Shown here: positions 52,133 through 60,843 of the stretch, piece by piece
Layout: each line of letters opens with the position of its first letter
Numbering within the stretch: the stretch's first letter is position 1
From: Streptomyces sp.
Lineage (GTDB): Bacteria; Actinomycetota; Actinomycetes; Streptomycetales; Streptomycetaceae
Reading direction: 5' to 3'
NCBI RefSeq assembly: GCF_019510245.1
Contig: NZ_JAEKKT010000119.1
Span: forward strand, 1-64,000
Length of the DNA: 64,000 nucleotides
Translations under genes and position numbers: made by a program
Notes under the pieces: generated by a model
Database searches by the model: none
Seen by the model: only the letters and a program-made list of their open reading frames with translations
What the model was told of the DNA's origin: nothing

Positions 52133-52597
52133 ATGGCCGCGGTGGACCTCACCACCCACCCCGGGCACCTGGCCCGGCGGCTTCAGCAGGCCCACTACCT
52201 GCTGTGGAACACGATGGTCTCGGAAGAGATCACCTCGCCGCAGTTCGCGGTACTGAACGCGCTCGTCGCCGAGCCGGGACTGGACCAACGGACCGTGGGG
52301 GAGCGGGTGGGCCTGGACCGGTCGACCGTCGCCGAGGTCATCAGCCGGCTGGGCCGGCGCGGGCTCCTCGACAAGGTGCGCGACCCGCAGGACGGCCGCC
52401 GCTTCCTGCTGCGCCTCACCGACGACGGCCTGCGCACCCACCGCAAGCTCAGCGTGCGCACCGCGCGGATGAACCAGGTCTTCCTGGCCCCGCTCTCGGC
52501 CGAGGAGCAGAGGCAGTTCTTCGATCTGATCCGCCGGGTCTCGGACGCGGCGGAGGACCTGCGCAATCCCGCGGAGCCCCTCGCCTCCAGGACCTAG
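52133..52597 (+). CDS. pcaV: MarR-family regulator of the pca operon
   Basis: A 154-residue MarR protein. The winged helix is ITSPQFAVLNALVAEPGLDQ, RTVGERVGLDRSTVAEVISR and the wing KVRDPQDGRRFLLRLTDDG. By position, divergent from pcaI, it corresponds to PcaV of S. coelicolor, which represses the operon and is released by protocatechuate; the assignment rests on context and family. The start has GGGAGC upstream. Its stop codon overlaps the stop of the convergent lipoprotein gene by two bases (CTAG). Confidence 0.88.
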   Translation: MAAVDLTTHPGHLARRLQQAHYLLWNTMVSEEITSPQFAVLNALVAEPGLDQRTVGERVGLDRSTVAEVISRLGRRGLLDKVRDPQDGRRFLLRLTDDGLRTHRKLSVRTARMNQVFLAPLSAEEQRQFFDLIRRVSDAAEDLRNPAEPLASRT

Positions 52598-53586
52598 GCC
52601 TTCACGAACACCACCCATACCGGGCCGTCGGCGAAGTCCACCGGAGCGCCGTCGGCACCCGTGAACGCCGTGCCGTCGGTGGCCGCCGGACGTGACCACG
52701 TGGTCCGGAACGTTCGCCCGTCCCGCAGCACGTCGGCCCGTCCCGACCCGACCGTGTGCGTGTACGGCGTGTAGTTGCCGAGCACGTCGTGAAATCCGGA
52801 CCTGGTCACCTTGACGTACTGCACCACGACCGTCGGGGCCGTGAGTCGCGTCCCGGCCGTCGTCCGGGCCGGTGTGCCGTCCATCGAGACCAGCCAGCGG
52901 TTGTGGTCGCCGGACCAGGTGAAGGTGAAGCGGGCCGCCGGGTACCGCACGGTGCGGGCGGCGGTGGCCATGCCGCCGGCCGGGGCCGGACCGTAGCGGA
53001 AACCGGTGGTGAGCGCCGCCCTGCCGGGCGCGCCGTCCGGCAGCACAGCGGCCGGACGCAGGTACAGGTTGTGCGGGGCCGGTCTGCCGCTGCCCCGGTA
53101 GTAGGCGCGGGACGTCTCCGCCGGCGACTCCGGCCGCAGGGGTGCCCGGCCGATCAGGGGGAGCAGTTTCCTCTGGGCGCCGGAGAAGGCGAGCGTCGGC
53201 CGGTCGAACTGACGCAGCAGTTCCAGGTCGGACTCACGGACGCTGCGGACCGGGCCGATGACCGCGGGGAGCCCGGTGGCGTACACCGCCATCAGCCGGC
53301 TGAGTCCGCCCTCCACCTGTTCGGCGTACACCACGTCCGCCGAGTCCAGTCCGGTCTGCGGGCGGGCCGCGGCCACGTTGTCGATCTTCACGGCCAGGAC
53401 GGATCCGGTGGCCCGCTGCCCGCTCGGCGCGGGGGTCCCCTCGCCCGGCGTCGGGGTGGCCTGTGGTGGGCGGCCGTCGTCCGCCGTGCCGTGCCGGGTG
53501 CAGCCCGCGGTCAGGGAAGCCGTCGTCGCGACCGCCGCCAGTGCTGCCGTCAGTACGGTCCGGCGTGTCGGCGCCTCGTGTCGCAT
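52594..53586 (-). CDS. DUF3048 (YerB-like) lipoprotein
   Basis: A 330-residue secreted lipoprotein. A twin-arginine-like start (TRRTVLTAALAAVATTASLT) leads to the lipobox TAGC. DUF3048 features are VLAVKIDNVAAARPQTGLDS, ADVVYAEQVEGGLSRLMAVY and GPVRSVRESDLELL; the C-terminal domain ends in GPVWVVFVKA. The function is unknown; such proteins are anchored at the outer membrane face. It ends head-on against pcaV, sharing the CTAG of both stops. Confidence 0.87.
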   Translation of the reverse strand: MRHEAPTRRTVLTAALAAVATTASLTAGCTRHGTADDGRPPQATPTPGEGTPAPSGQRATGSVLAVKIDNVAAARPQTGLDSADVVYAEQVEGGLSRLMAVYATGLPAVIGPVRSVRESDLELLRQFDRPTLAFSGAQRKLLPLIGRAPLRPESPAETSRAYYRGSGRPAPHNLYLRPAAVLPDGAPGRAALTTGFRYGPAPAGGMATAARTVRYPAARFTFTWSGDHNRWLVSMDGTPARTTAGTRLTAPTVVVQYVKVTRSGFHDVLGNYTPYTHTVGSGRADVLRDGRTFRTTWSRPAATDGTAFTGADGAPVDFADGPVWVVFVKA

Positions 53587-53691
53587 GTCCACCGCGGCCC
53601 CCCGTTCGTCCCACCCCGTTCACGCTGTTGCTTGATTGTGTACTCAACAGGTCATCGGGTGCCATACCCGGTCGAACCAGATCGGGGACGG

Positions 53692-54756
53692 TCAGGACCC
53701 GAGGATCTCCGTGAGGTCGTAGCGCACCGGCTCCTCCAGCTGGGCGTAGGTGCAGCTCTCCGGCGTGCGGTCCGGGCGCCAGCGGCGGAACCGGGCCGTG
53801 TGCCGGAAACGGGCCCCGTTCTCCATGTGGTCGTACGCCACCTCGGCCACCCGCTCCGGCCGCACCGGTACCCAGGACAGGTCCTTCTTGCCCGACCAGC
53901 GGCTCGGCGCACCGGGCAGCCGGGCCGACTCGTGCGCGGCCTCCTCCGCCCAGGCCGCCCACGGGTGACCGGAGACGTCGTCCATGCGCAGCGGCTCCAG
54001 CTCCTCGACCAGCTCGGCCCGCCGCTTCATCGGGAACGCGGCCGACACGCCCACGTGCTGGAGGGCACCCCGGTCGTCGTACAGGCCCAGCAGCAGCGAG
54101 CCCACCACCGGGCCGCTCTTGTGGAAGCGGTAACCGGCGACCACGACGTCGGCCGTCCGCTCGTGCTTGACCTTGTACATGGCACGCTCGTCCTGCCGGT
54201 AGCGCAGGGTGAGCGGCTTGGCGATGACCCCGTCGAGGCCGGCCCCCTCGTACTGCTCGAACCACTGCCGGGCCACCTCGACATCGGTCGTGGCCGGCGC
54301 CAGATGCACGGGCGGGGTGACCCCGTCCAGTGCCCTCGTGAGCAGGGCGCGGCGGTCGGTCAGCGGGACGTCGAGGAGGGACTCGTCGTCCAGCGCCAGC
54401 AGGTCGAAGGCGACGAAGGAGGCGGGCGTCCGCTCCGCCAGCGTGCGCACCCTGGAGGCCGCCGGATGGATCCGCTCGGTCAGCGCGTCGAAGTCCAGCC
54501 GGCCCTCCCGCGCGATCACGATCTCCCCGTCCAGCACGCACCGCTCGGGCACCCGCTCCTTCAGCGCCACCACCAGCTCGGGGAAGTACCGGGTCAGCGG
54601 CTTCCCGGTACGACTGCCCAGCTCCACCTCGGCGCCGTCCCGGAACACGATCGCGCGGAAGCCGTCCCACTTCGCCTCGTACTGCATGTCCGGCGGGATC
54701 GTCGCCACCGACTTGGCGAGCATCGGCTTCACGGGCGGCATCACCGGCAGATCCAT
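53692..54756 (-). CDS. ligC: ATP-dependent DNA ligase, LigC type
   Basis: A 354-residue ATP-dependent ligase. The lysine that takes AMP is in motif I YEAKWDGFRA (about residue 30). Further motifs are ELGSRTGKPL, VLDGEIVI, FVAFDLLAL, GLDGVIAKPLTLRYRQDERA and MYKVKHERTADVVVAGYRFH, with an OB-fold after it. It lacks polymerase and nuclease domains, so it is a LigC-type enzyme for nick sealing, probably in repair. It is divergent from a LigD-type polymerase gene, a pairing seen in Streptomyces. Confidence 0.92.
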   Translation of the reverse strand: MDLPVMPPVKPMLAKSVATIPPDMQYEAKWDGFRAIVFRDGAEVELGSRTGKPLTRYFPELVVALKERVPERCVLDGEIVIAREGRLDFDALTERIHPAASRVRTLAERTPASFVAFDLLALDDESLLDVPLTDRRALLTRALDGVTPPVHLAPATTDVEVARQWFEQYEGAGLDGVIAKPLTLRYRQDERAMYKVKHERTADVVVAGYRFHKSGPVVGSLLLGLYDDRGALQHVGVSAAFPMKRRAELVEELEPLRMDDVSGHPWAAWAEEAAHESARLPGAPSRWSGKKDLSWVPVRPERVAEVAYDHMENGARFRHTARFRRWRPDRTPESCTYAQLEEPVRYDLTEILGS

Positions 54757-54874
54757 GCCATGACTCTACGAGCGCTCCCCGGCGTCCGCTCGTCACGCGG
54801 CACGCTCCGCTACGGGCCCGGCGACCGTGTCGAGCCGATATGCGAGGCGGGGGTGGTGCGCCTACCGTGGCCGC

Positions 54875-55894
54875 ATGGGCGATGCGGTGCAACTGGAGGT
54901 GGCCGGCCGGACCGTACGGCTGTCCAGCCCGGACAAGGTGTTCTACCCGGAGCGCGGTTTCACCAAGCTCGACGTCGCTCGCTACTACGCGGCCGTCGCC
55001 CCCGGCATCCTGCGCGCCCTGCGCGACCGCCCCACGACCCTCCAGCGCTACCCGGACGGTGTCGAGGGCGAGTGGTTCTACCAGAAGCGCGCCCCCAAGG
55101 GCATGCCCGACTGGATCCCCACCGCCCACATCACCTTCCCCAGCGGCCGCACCGCCGACGAGATGTGCCCCACGGAGGAGGCGGCCGTGGTGTGGGCCGC
55201 GCAGTACGGCACGCTCACCTTCCACCCCTGGCCGGTGCGGCGCGGGGACGTCGACCATCCCGACGAGCTCCGGATCGACCTCGACCCGCAGCCCGGCACC
55301 GACTTCGCCGACGCGGTCCGCGCCGCCCACGAACTGCGGGCCGTCCTCGACGAGTTCGGCGGACTGCGGGGCTGGCCCAAGACCTCCGGCGGCCGCGGGC
55401 TGCACGTCTTCGTGCCCGTCGAACCCCGCTGGACCTTCACCCAGGTCCGGCGCGCGGCGATCGCCGTGGGCCGCGAGCTGGAACGCCGGATGCCGGACCG
55501 GGTGACCACCAGGTGGTGGAAGGAGGAGCGCGGCGAGCGCATCTTCATCGACTACAACCAGACGGCCCGCGACCGCACCATCGCCTCCGCCTACTCCCTG
55601 CGGCCCCTCCCGAACGCCCCCGTCTCCGCACCGCTGCGCTGGGAGGAGCTCGACCACGTGCAGCCGGCGGACTTCGACCTGGCCACGATGCCGGCCCGGT
55701 TCGCCGAAGCCGGCGACGTGCACGCCGACATGGACGACCACGCCTACTCCCTCGACGCCCTCCTCGAACTCGCCCGCCGCGACGAGGACGAGCACGGTCT
55801 CGGCGACCTGCCCTATCCGCCGGAGTACCCGAAGATGCCGGGCGAGCCCAAGCGCGTCCAGCCGAGCCGGGCCCGGCCCGAACAGTCCTCCTGA
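54875..55894 (+). CDS. LigD-type polymerase/primase domain protein
   Basis: A 339-residue stand-alone polymerase of the archaeo-eukaryotic primase type, as in the LigD polymerase domain. It starts VQLEVAGRTVRLSSPDKVFY; RYPDGVEGEWFYQKRAPKGM, the metal-binding DELRIDLDPQPGTDF (two aspartates) and KTSGGRGLHVFVPVEP are characteristic. It would add nucleotides, often ribonucleotides, at DNA ends in break or excision repair. The ATG at 54875 begins at the domain. No ku gene is in the window. Confidence 0.92.
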   Translation: MGDAVQLEVAGRTVRLSSPDKVFYPERGFTKLDVARYYAAVAPGILRALRDRPTTLQRYPDGVEGEWFYQKRAPKGMPDWIPTAHITFPSGRTADEMCPTEEAAVVWAAQYGTLTFHPWPVRRGDVDHPDELRIDLDPQPGTDFADAVRAAHELRAVLDEFGGLRGWPKTSGGRGLHVFVPVEPRWTFTQVRRAAIAVGRELERRMPDRVTTRWWKEERGERIFIDYNQTARDRTIASAYSLRPLPNAPVSAPLRWEELDHVQPADFDLATMPARFAEAGDVHADMDDHAYSLDALLELARRDEDEHGLGDLPYPPEYPKMPGEPKRVQPSRARPEQSS

Positions 55895-55982
55895 CGGCGG
55901 CACTCGGTCACGCCCTCGCCGGGGGCCGGCCGCCGGCGCCCGGGACTATGCTGATCGCCAGCCGCCGAGGAGGAGGGCCGAG

Positions 55983-57011
55983 GTGTCCGAGGCAGTGTCG
56001 CGCCCCACGCTGGAGGCCGTGGCCGCGCGGGCCGGAGTGTCCCGGGCCACCGTGTCCCGGGTCGTCAACGGCGGGGACGGCGTGCGCGAGCCCCTCGTCC
56101 AACGGGTGCGGCGGGCGGTCGAGGAACTCGGCTACGTCCCCAACCAGGCCGCCCGCAGCCTTGTCACCAAACGGCACGACGCCGTCGCCGTCGTCATCGC
56201 CGAACCGGAGACCCGGGTCTTCACCGACCCCTTCTTCGCCCTCCAACTGCGCGGCATCAGCAAGGAACTGACCGCCCACGACAACCAGCTCGTCCTGCTG
56301 CTCACCGAGGGCCGGGACGACCACGCCCGGGTGGCCCGCTACCTCGCCGGCGGCCATGTCGACGGCGCGCTGGTCTTCTCCCTCCACCTCGACGACCCGC
56401 TGCCCGGTCTGATCGAGGGCGCCGGCGTCCCCACCGTGTTCGGCGGCCGGCCCGGCTGGAGCGACGGCACGAACAGCGCCGTGTACGTCGACTGCGACAA
56501 CCGGGGCGGCGCCGAGGACGCGGTACGCCACCTCGTCGGCCTCGGCCGGAGCCGGATCGCGCACATCACCGGACCGCTGGACCAGACCTCGGCGGCCGAC
56601 CGCCTCCAGGGATACCGGGACGCCATGGGGGAGGCCGTTCCTCGACTGGTCGCGGCCGGCGACTTCACTCCCTCCGGCGGCGAGCGGGCCATGAGCGAAC
56701 TCCTCGACCGCTGCCCGGACGTGGACGCCGTGTTCGCCGCCAACGACCTCACCGCCCTCGGCGCCCTGCGCGTCCTGCGCGACCGCGGCCGCCGGGTGCC
56801 CGAGGACGTCGCCGTGATCGGCTTCGACGACGTGCTGCCCGTCGCCGAACAGACCGAGCCGCCTCTTACGACGGTCCGTCAGGACATCGAGGAGATGGGC
56901 CGGTTGATGGCCCGCCTGCTGCTGTCCGCACTGACCCGCGACGAGTCGGCGACCGGTGCGCCGTCCAGCGTCGTCCTGCCCACGACGCTGATACGGCGCG
57001 CGACCGCGTGA
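55983..57011 (+). CDS. LacI-family transcriptional regulator
   Basis: A 342-residue regulator. The N-terminal helix-turn-helix is TLEAVAARAGVSRATVSRVV with the hinge helix VPNQAARSLVTKR. The periplasmic-binding-like core follows (VAVVIAEPETRVFTDPFFAL, LVFSLHLDDPLPGLIEGAGV, VFAANDLTALGALRVLRDRG, VAVIGFDDV). It probably controls sugar genes, but no sugar uptake genes are adjacent. The GTG at 55983 follows GAGGAGGG. It is convergent with the VOC gene, 18 bp apart. Confidence 0.92.
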   Translation: MSEAVSRPTLEAVAARAGVSRATVSRVVNGGDGVREPLVQRVRRAVEELGYVPNQAARSLVTKRHDAVAVVIAEPETRVFTDPFFALQLRGISKELTAHDNQLVLLLTEGRDDHARVARYLAGGHVDGALVFSLHLDDPLPGLIEGAGVPTVFGGRPGWSDGTNSAVYVDCDNRGGAEDAVRHLVGLGRSRIAHITGPLDQTSAADRLQGYRDAMGEAVPRLVAAGDFTPSGGERAMSELLDRCPDVDAVFAANDLTALGALRVLRDRGRRVPEDVAVIGFDDVLPVAEQTEPPLTTVRQDIEEMGRLMARLLLSALTRDESATGAPSSVVLPTTLIRRATA

Positions 57012-57029
57012 CGCGTCCCGGCTCCCGCC

Positions 57030-57824
57030 TCAGGTCCCCTGCGGTTCGCCCTTGATCACCGCGAAGCGGGCGCCGTACGGGTCCGCCAGCTTGGCCATCC
57101 GGCCCACCCCCTCCAGCGTGGTCGCCGGCATCCGCACCCTGCCGCCCGTCTGCTGGGCCTTCTCCACCACCGCGTCCGGGTCCTCGACCTCGAAGTACGG
57201 CAGCCAGTACGCGCCCGCCTGCGCCTCGGCCGGGTCGTCGGCCAGCGGCACCATCCCGCCGAACATCGACGCGTCGTCGCCGCCCGCCGGGTTGATACAG
57301 GTGTAGGTGCCGCCCGGGAAGGGCACGCCGGAGGTCTCCAGGCCGAGCACCTTGTGGTAGTAGGCCGCGGCGGCCGCGATGTCCGGGGTGTACAGCTCGA
57401 CCCAGCACAGCGAGCCCGGATCGCCCGCCACGTCGACGCCCTTGGTGAGCGCCGGCTGCCAGATGCCGAAGGGGACGCCCGCCTGGTCGGTGAGGATCGC
57501 CAGGTGGCCCCGGCCCAGCACGTCCATCGGCTGGGCGAGGACGCTGCCGTGCGCCTGCTCGGCCGCCTTCGCGGTGGCCTGCGCGTCCTCGCTCTGGAAG
57601 TACACCGTCCAGGACGGCGGCCCCTGCTCCGGCGTGGTCTGCATGCCGCCGGCAACGGTCCTGCCGTCCAGCTGGAAGAAGCCGTAACCACCGGCGTCGG
57701 GACCCGCCGACCGGAACTGCCAGCCGAAGAGACCGTTGTAGAAGGAGACTGCGCCGTCGATCTCGGGCGTGCCGAGGTCGATCCAGTTGGGAGCGCCGTT
57801 GACGAAACGGGTGGTGAGCATCAT
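57030..57824 (-). CDS. VOC-family protein with two glyoxalase-like domains
   Basis: A 264-residue protein of two tandem VOC modules. The first is GAPNWIDLGTPEIDGAVSFY, NGLFGWQF; the second is LCWVELYTPDIAAAAAYYHK, VLGLETSGVPFPG. Such Streptomyces proteins resemble hydroxylase or glyoxalase-type enzymes and binding proteins; metal ligands cannot be assigned with confidence. Two ATG codons stand in a row at the start behind GAGGAGG; the first (57824) is given. Confidence 0.88.
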   Translation of the reverse strand: MMLTTRFVNGAPNWIDLGTPEIDGAVSFYNGLFGWQFRSAGPDAGGYGFFQLDGRTVAGGMQTTPEQGPPSWTVYFQSEDAQATAKAAEQAHGSVLAQPMDVLGRGHLAILTDQAGVPFGIWQPALTKGVDVAGDPGSLCWVELYTPDIAAAAAYYHKVLGLETSGVPFPGGTYTCINPAGGDDASMFGGMVPLADDPAEAQAGAYWLPYFEVEDPDAVVEKAQQTGGRVRMPATTLEGVGRMAKLADPYGARFAVIKGEPQGT

Positions 57825-58080
57825 CGCCCTCCTCGGAAGGGTCCTGTCCTCTGCTGCGCCGAGTCTTCCACCGCCCACTGACAATCGCTGCCCGACCACG
57901 CCCACCGCGACCCGGTTACCGTGGGTCACCCGACGCGGTCGCCGAGTTCCGGATCCGTTCCGCGCGCCGCCGTGCGCGGGCGTGCCGCGCAGGAGCATGA
58001 TCGAGGCTGAAGTGCTCTGCCGCCGGGACGTTGAGCGGGCGTTGATCGAACGTTTTTCGCCGCCCGGCACGATCCTGGCC

Positions 58081-58335
58081 ATGCACTTCGACACCATCAC
58101 CCCGCCCCGCACGCCCGTCCCGGCCTGGCAGGCGCAGGCGTTGTGCGCGCAGACCGGGGCGGACTTCTTCTTTCCCGAGCCCGGCAGCTCGGTACGCGAG
58201 GCCAAGCGCATCTGCGGCATGTGCGAGATGCGCTCGGCCTGCCTGGAGTACGCGCTCGACAACGACGAACGCTTCGGCGTCTGGGGCGGCCTGTCCGAGA
58301 AGGAACGCCTGGAACTGCGCCGCGCGTCCCGCTGA
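58081..58335 (+). CDS. WhiB-family iron-sulphur regulator
   Basis: An 84-residue WhiB-like protein. The four cysteines that hold the [4Fe-4S] cluster are in QALCAQTG, RICGMCEMRSACLEYA (C, CxxC spacing, then five residues to C). The GVWGG turn and a basic end (KERLELRRASR) follow. These proteins act as redox or NO-sensitive partners of sigma factor region 4. The ATG at 58081 was chosen since the family sequence starts there; the frame is open 81 bp further to another ATG. The exact paralogue among wbl genes was not decided. Confidence 0.9.
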   Translation: MHFDTITPPRTPVPAWQAQALCAQTGADFFFPEPGSSVREAKRICGMCEMRSACLEYALDNDERFGVWGGLSEKERLELRRASR

Positions 58336-58397
58336 ACCCCCACCGGGGAAATGCGATGGGCCGCACGCCCGGGCCCGGCTACCATCCGGGGACGCGG

Positions 58398-58469
58398 CCG
58401 GACGTAGCGCAGAGGCAGGCGCACCGTCTTGGCAAGATGGACACACCGGTTCGAATTCGGTCGTCCGGG
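58398..58469 (+). tRNA. tRNA-like gene, anticodon GGC (alanine by code)
   Basis: All four arms fold. The acceptor CCGGACG pairs perfectly with CGTCCGG; the D arm is GCGC-AGAGGCAG-GCGC; the anticodon stem CCGTC/GATGG carries the loop TTGGCAA; the variable loop is ACAC; the T arm is ACCGG-TTCGAAT-TCGGT. The anticodon GGC reads alanine codon GCC, but the usual alanine identity pair G3-U70 is absent (G3-C70 here) and the first pair is C-G, unlike bacterial tRNA-Ala. CCA is not encoded. It is 72 bases long, 62 bp after the WhiB gene, and 11 bp from a second unusual tRNA. Confidence 0.72.
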
Positions 58470-58480
58470 CCGTGTGACGA

Positions 58481-58552
58481 GGTCCTGTGGAGCAGAGGCA
58501 GACTCGCCACCCTCTCAAGGTGGATACGCCGGTTCGAATCCGGCCGGGACCG
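58481..58552 (+). tRNA. tRNA-like gene, anticodon CTC (glutamate by code)
   Basis: The acceptor GGTCCTG pairs with CGGGACC (one G-U pair); the D arm is GAGC-AGAGGCAG-ACTC with a mismatch at the inner pair; the anticodon stem CCACC/GGTGG carries CTCTCAA; the variable loop is ATAC; the T arm is GCCGG-TTCGAAT-CCGGC. The anticodon CTC reads glutamate codon GAG. It is unlike the common Streptomyces tRNA-Glu in acceptor and D arm, and it shares its eight-base D loop and 72-base length with the neighbour, so the two probably arose by duplication. CCA is not encoded. Confidence 0.75.
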
Positions 58553-58579
58553 CGATACGGCGGACACGGGCGGGGACGG

Positions 58580-59513
58580 ATGAGCGAGGCGATCACCGAG
58601 GCCGAACTGGCGGCTTTCCACCAGGTCGTGGGGAAGCTGCGGGCGCTGCCCGTCGACGACCCGGTGCGGCTGCGCGCCGAGCAGGTCGCCGCCTCCTTCG
58701 CCCGCGACGGCCGGCTGCGCCGCCGGCGGACGCGCAGCACCGAGACGCCCACGGCGGACGCCGCCGTGATGGCCGCGACCGCGACCGGCGCCCTGGGCCG
58801 CCGCGAGGACGCGCCGCTCGCCGTGCCCGGCGCCGGTGGCGTCTTCCACAAGCCGCGTACCTGCTACGTCTGCAAGTCGCCCTATCGACAGGTCGACACC
58901 TTCTACCACGGGCTCTGTCCCGACTGCGCCGCCGACAACACGGCGCGCCGCGCCCTGAGCACCGACCTCAGCGGCCGCCGGGTGCTGCTCACCGGCGGCA
59001 GGGTGAAGATCGGCTTCCAGCTGGCGCTGATGATGCTGCGCGACGGCGCCGAACTCCTCGTCACCTCGCGCTTCCCGTACGACACCCGGCGGCGCTTCGA
59101 GGCCGCGCCGGGCAGCGCCGAGTGGCTGGACCGGCTCACCGTCCTCGCCGTCGACCTGCGCGACCCGCGCCAGGTCCTCGGCCTGTGCGAGGAACTGCGG
59201 GGGGAGGGCGAGCCGCTGGACATCCTCGTCAACGACGCGGCCCAGACCGTGCGCAGACCGCCCGAGTCGTACGCCCTGCTGGCCGCAGGCGAGTCCGAAG
59301 CGCTGCCCCCGGGCGCCCGGCGGGCCCCCGGCTTCCTCCCCGTGCGCGGGCCGGCGGGCTCGGCCGCGGCCCTGCCCGTCGCACTGCGCGAGGCCGACTA
59401 GGCCGGACTGCTGCCCGACCCGTCGCCCGAGAACTCCTGGTCGGCCCGGCTCGGCGCCCTCGACCCCGCCGAGGTCCTGGAGACCCAGCTCGTCAACGCC
59501 CTGGCCCACAGCA
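58580..59513 (+). pseudogene. Short-chain dehydrogenase with zinc-ribbon-like front, truncated by TAG
   Basis: The frame opens at ATG 58580 behind GGCGGGGACGG. It has a cysteine-rich front (TCYVCKSPYR and LCPDCAADN, two CxxC pairs, about residues 95-117), then a Rossmann loop (LLTGGRVKIGFQLAL) and DILVNDAAQTVRRPP. It stops at TAG 59399-59401 after 273 residues. The same frame then continues family-like (GLLPDPSPENSWSARLGALD, PAEVLETQLVNALA) to about 59510, before the YxxxK active site is reached. So a nonsense mutation plus loss of the distal part has removed the catalytic residues. Related full-length proteins are common in Streptomyces. A 273-residue product could still be made. Confidence 0.75.
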
Positions 59514-59755
59514 CCACCGAGGACGGCAGCGCCGGCAGCCCCCAGGAGGCCCGGCGCCTGGCCTCCCGCGGGTCCTCCGGCGCCGGCCGGGGCAGCCCGA
59601 CACGCGTGCGTACCCGGTCGGCCTCCGCGGCGTCGATCAGGTCCAGCAGGAAGCCGACCGCCCGGCCGGAGGTGGTGTCAGCACGCATGCGCGCATGATG
59701 CCGCAGGCCACCGACAGGGCGCACCGGAAAATCCGGGCGCCCGCCGCTCCTGACG
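59514..59755. other. Region after the truncated dehydrogenase, with an open minus frame
   Basis: No gene can be assigned. After the dehydrogenase similarity ends, the minus strand has an open frame from an ATG near 59688 (MRADTTSGRAVGFLLDLIDA, then a basic stretch) running left into the dehydrogenase. It shows some coding bias but no recognised family. The junction looks like the scar of a deletion that joined two genes. Confidence 0.4.
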
Positions 59756-60730
59756 TCACGCGCCGGCGCGGGCCGCCATCCGGGCCTTGCGTGCCGCCAG
59801 CTTCTCGTCGAACTTCGACGCCTCGGCGTCCAGCCCGCCCATGAACAGGCCGAGTTCCTCCTGCGCCTTGAGGCCCTCCGGGCCCAGGCCGTCGATCTCC
59901 AGGACCTTCAGGTGACGCAGCACCGGCTGGAGCACGTCGTCGTGGTGGATCCGCAGGTTGTAGACCTCGCCGATCGCCATCTGCGCGGCGGCCCGCTCGA
60001 AGCCGGGGATGCCGTGACCGGGCATGCGGAAGTCGACCACGACGTCCCGCACCGCCTGCATGGTCAGGTCGGGGGCCAGCTCGAACGCGGCCTTGAGGAG
60101 GTTGCGGTAGAAGACCATGTGCAGGTTCTCGTCGGTCGCGATGCGGGACAGCATGCGGTCGCAGACCGGGTCGCCGGACTGGTGGCCGGTGTTGCGGTGC
60201 GAGATGCGGGTCGCGAGCTCCTGGAAGGCGACGTAGGCGACCGAGTGCAGCATCGAGTGCCGGTTGTCCGACTCGAAGCCCTCGCTCATGTGCGACATCC
60301 GGAACTGCTCCAGCTTGTCCGGGTCCACCGCGCGCGAGGCGAGCAGGTAGTCGCGCATCACGATGCCGTGCCGGCCCTCCTCGGCGGTCCAGCGGTGCAC
60401 CCAGGTGCCCCAGGCGCCGTCCCGGCCGAACAGCGAGGCGATCTCGTGGTGGTAGCTGGGCAGGTTGTCCTCGGTGAGGAGGTTCACCACCAGGGCGGTC
60501 CGGCCGATCTCGGTGACCTTGGACTGCTCCTTGCCCCAGGCCTGGCCGTCCTCGAAGAAGCCGGGGAAGTTACGGGCGTCGCTCCACGGCACGTACTCGT
60601 GCGGCATCCAGTCCTTGGCGACCTTCAGATGCCGGTTCAGTTCTTTCTCGACCACTTCCTCCAGGGCGTACAGCAGGCGCGCGTCGGTCCACACGGACGG
60701 GCTGCCGAGATGGGGAGAAGTGATCGTCAC
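59756..60730 (-). CDS. Acyl-ACP desaturase
   Basis: A 324-residue diiron desaturase of the plant stearoyl-ACP type, as in DesA of mycobacteria. Diiron ligands are in LLTEDNLPSYHHEIA, TAEEGRHGIVMRDYL (ExxH) and RIATDENLHMVFYRN (ExxH). It would place a double bond in acyl chains bound to ACP, for membrane fluidity. The start at 60730 is followed by a typical N-terminus. Three tandem palindromes lie upstream and suggest tight control. Confidence 0.92.
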   Translation of the reverse strand: MTITSPHLGSPSVWTDARLLYALEEVVEKELNRHLKVAKDWMPHEYVPWSDARNFPGFFEDGQAWGKEQSKVTEIGRTALVVNLLTEDNLPSYHHEIASLFGRDGAWGTWVHRWTAEEGRHGIVMRDYLLASRAVDPDKLEQFRMSHMSEGFESDNRHSMLHSVAYVAFQELATRISHRNTGHQSGDPVCDRMLSRIATDENLHMVFYRNLLKAAFELAPDLTMQAVRDVVVDFRMPGHGIPGFERAAAQMAIGEVYNLRIHHDDVLQPVLRHLKVLEIDGLGPEGLKAQEELGLFMGGLDAEASKFDEKLAARKARMAARAGA

Positions 60731-60797
60731 GAGAACTCCAGGGGGACGCCGAACAAGAGCGGATGAACGGGAGAAGACCGGCGAGCGGGGCCGGGAA

Positions 60798-60843
60798 CCT
60801 ACGTGATCGTAGGCTACGAATCCGTAGGTTACGAAGCCGTAGG
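60798..60843. promoter_or_regulatory. Tandem CTACG-N4-CGTAG palindromes before the desaturase gene
   Basis: Three palindromes follow one another at a period of about 15 bp: CCTACG-tgat-CGTAGG (60798-60813), CTACG-aatc-CGTAG (60814-60827) and TTACG-aagc-CGTAGG (60829-60843). They lie 68 to 113 bp upstream of the desaturase start in the 227-bp gap. They look like a multi-dimer operator of a TetR-type lipid regulator; no such gene is adjacent. Confidence 0.7.

Noticed and set aside
52756..56271. Long plus-strand frame across the DUF3048, ligase and polymerase genes
   Set aside because: It crosses genes of both orientations and a promoter region; no domain is recognisable and codon use is wrong.
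58398..58552. tRNA-borne attachment site of an integrated element
   Set aside because: No integrase, excisionase or repeated tRNA end was found nearby; the surrounding genes look like ordinary chromosome.
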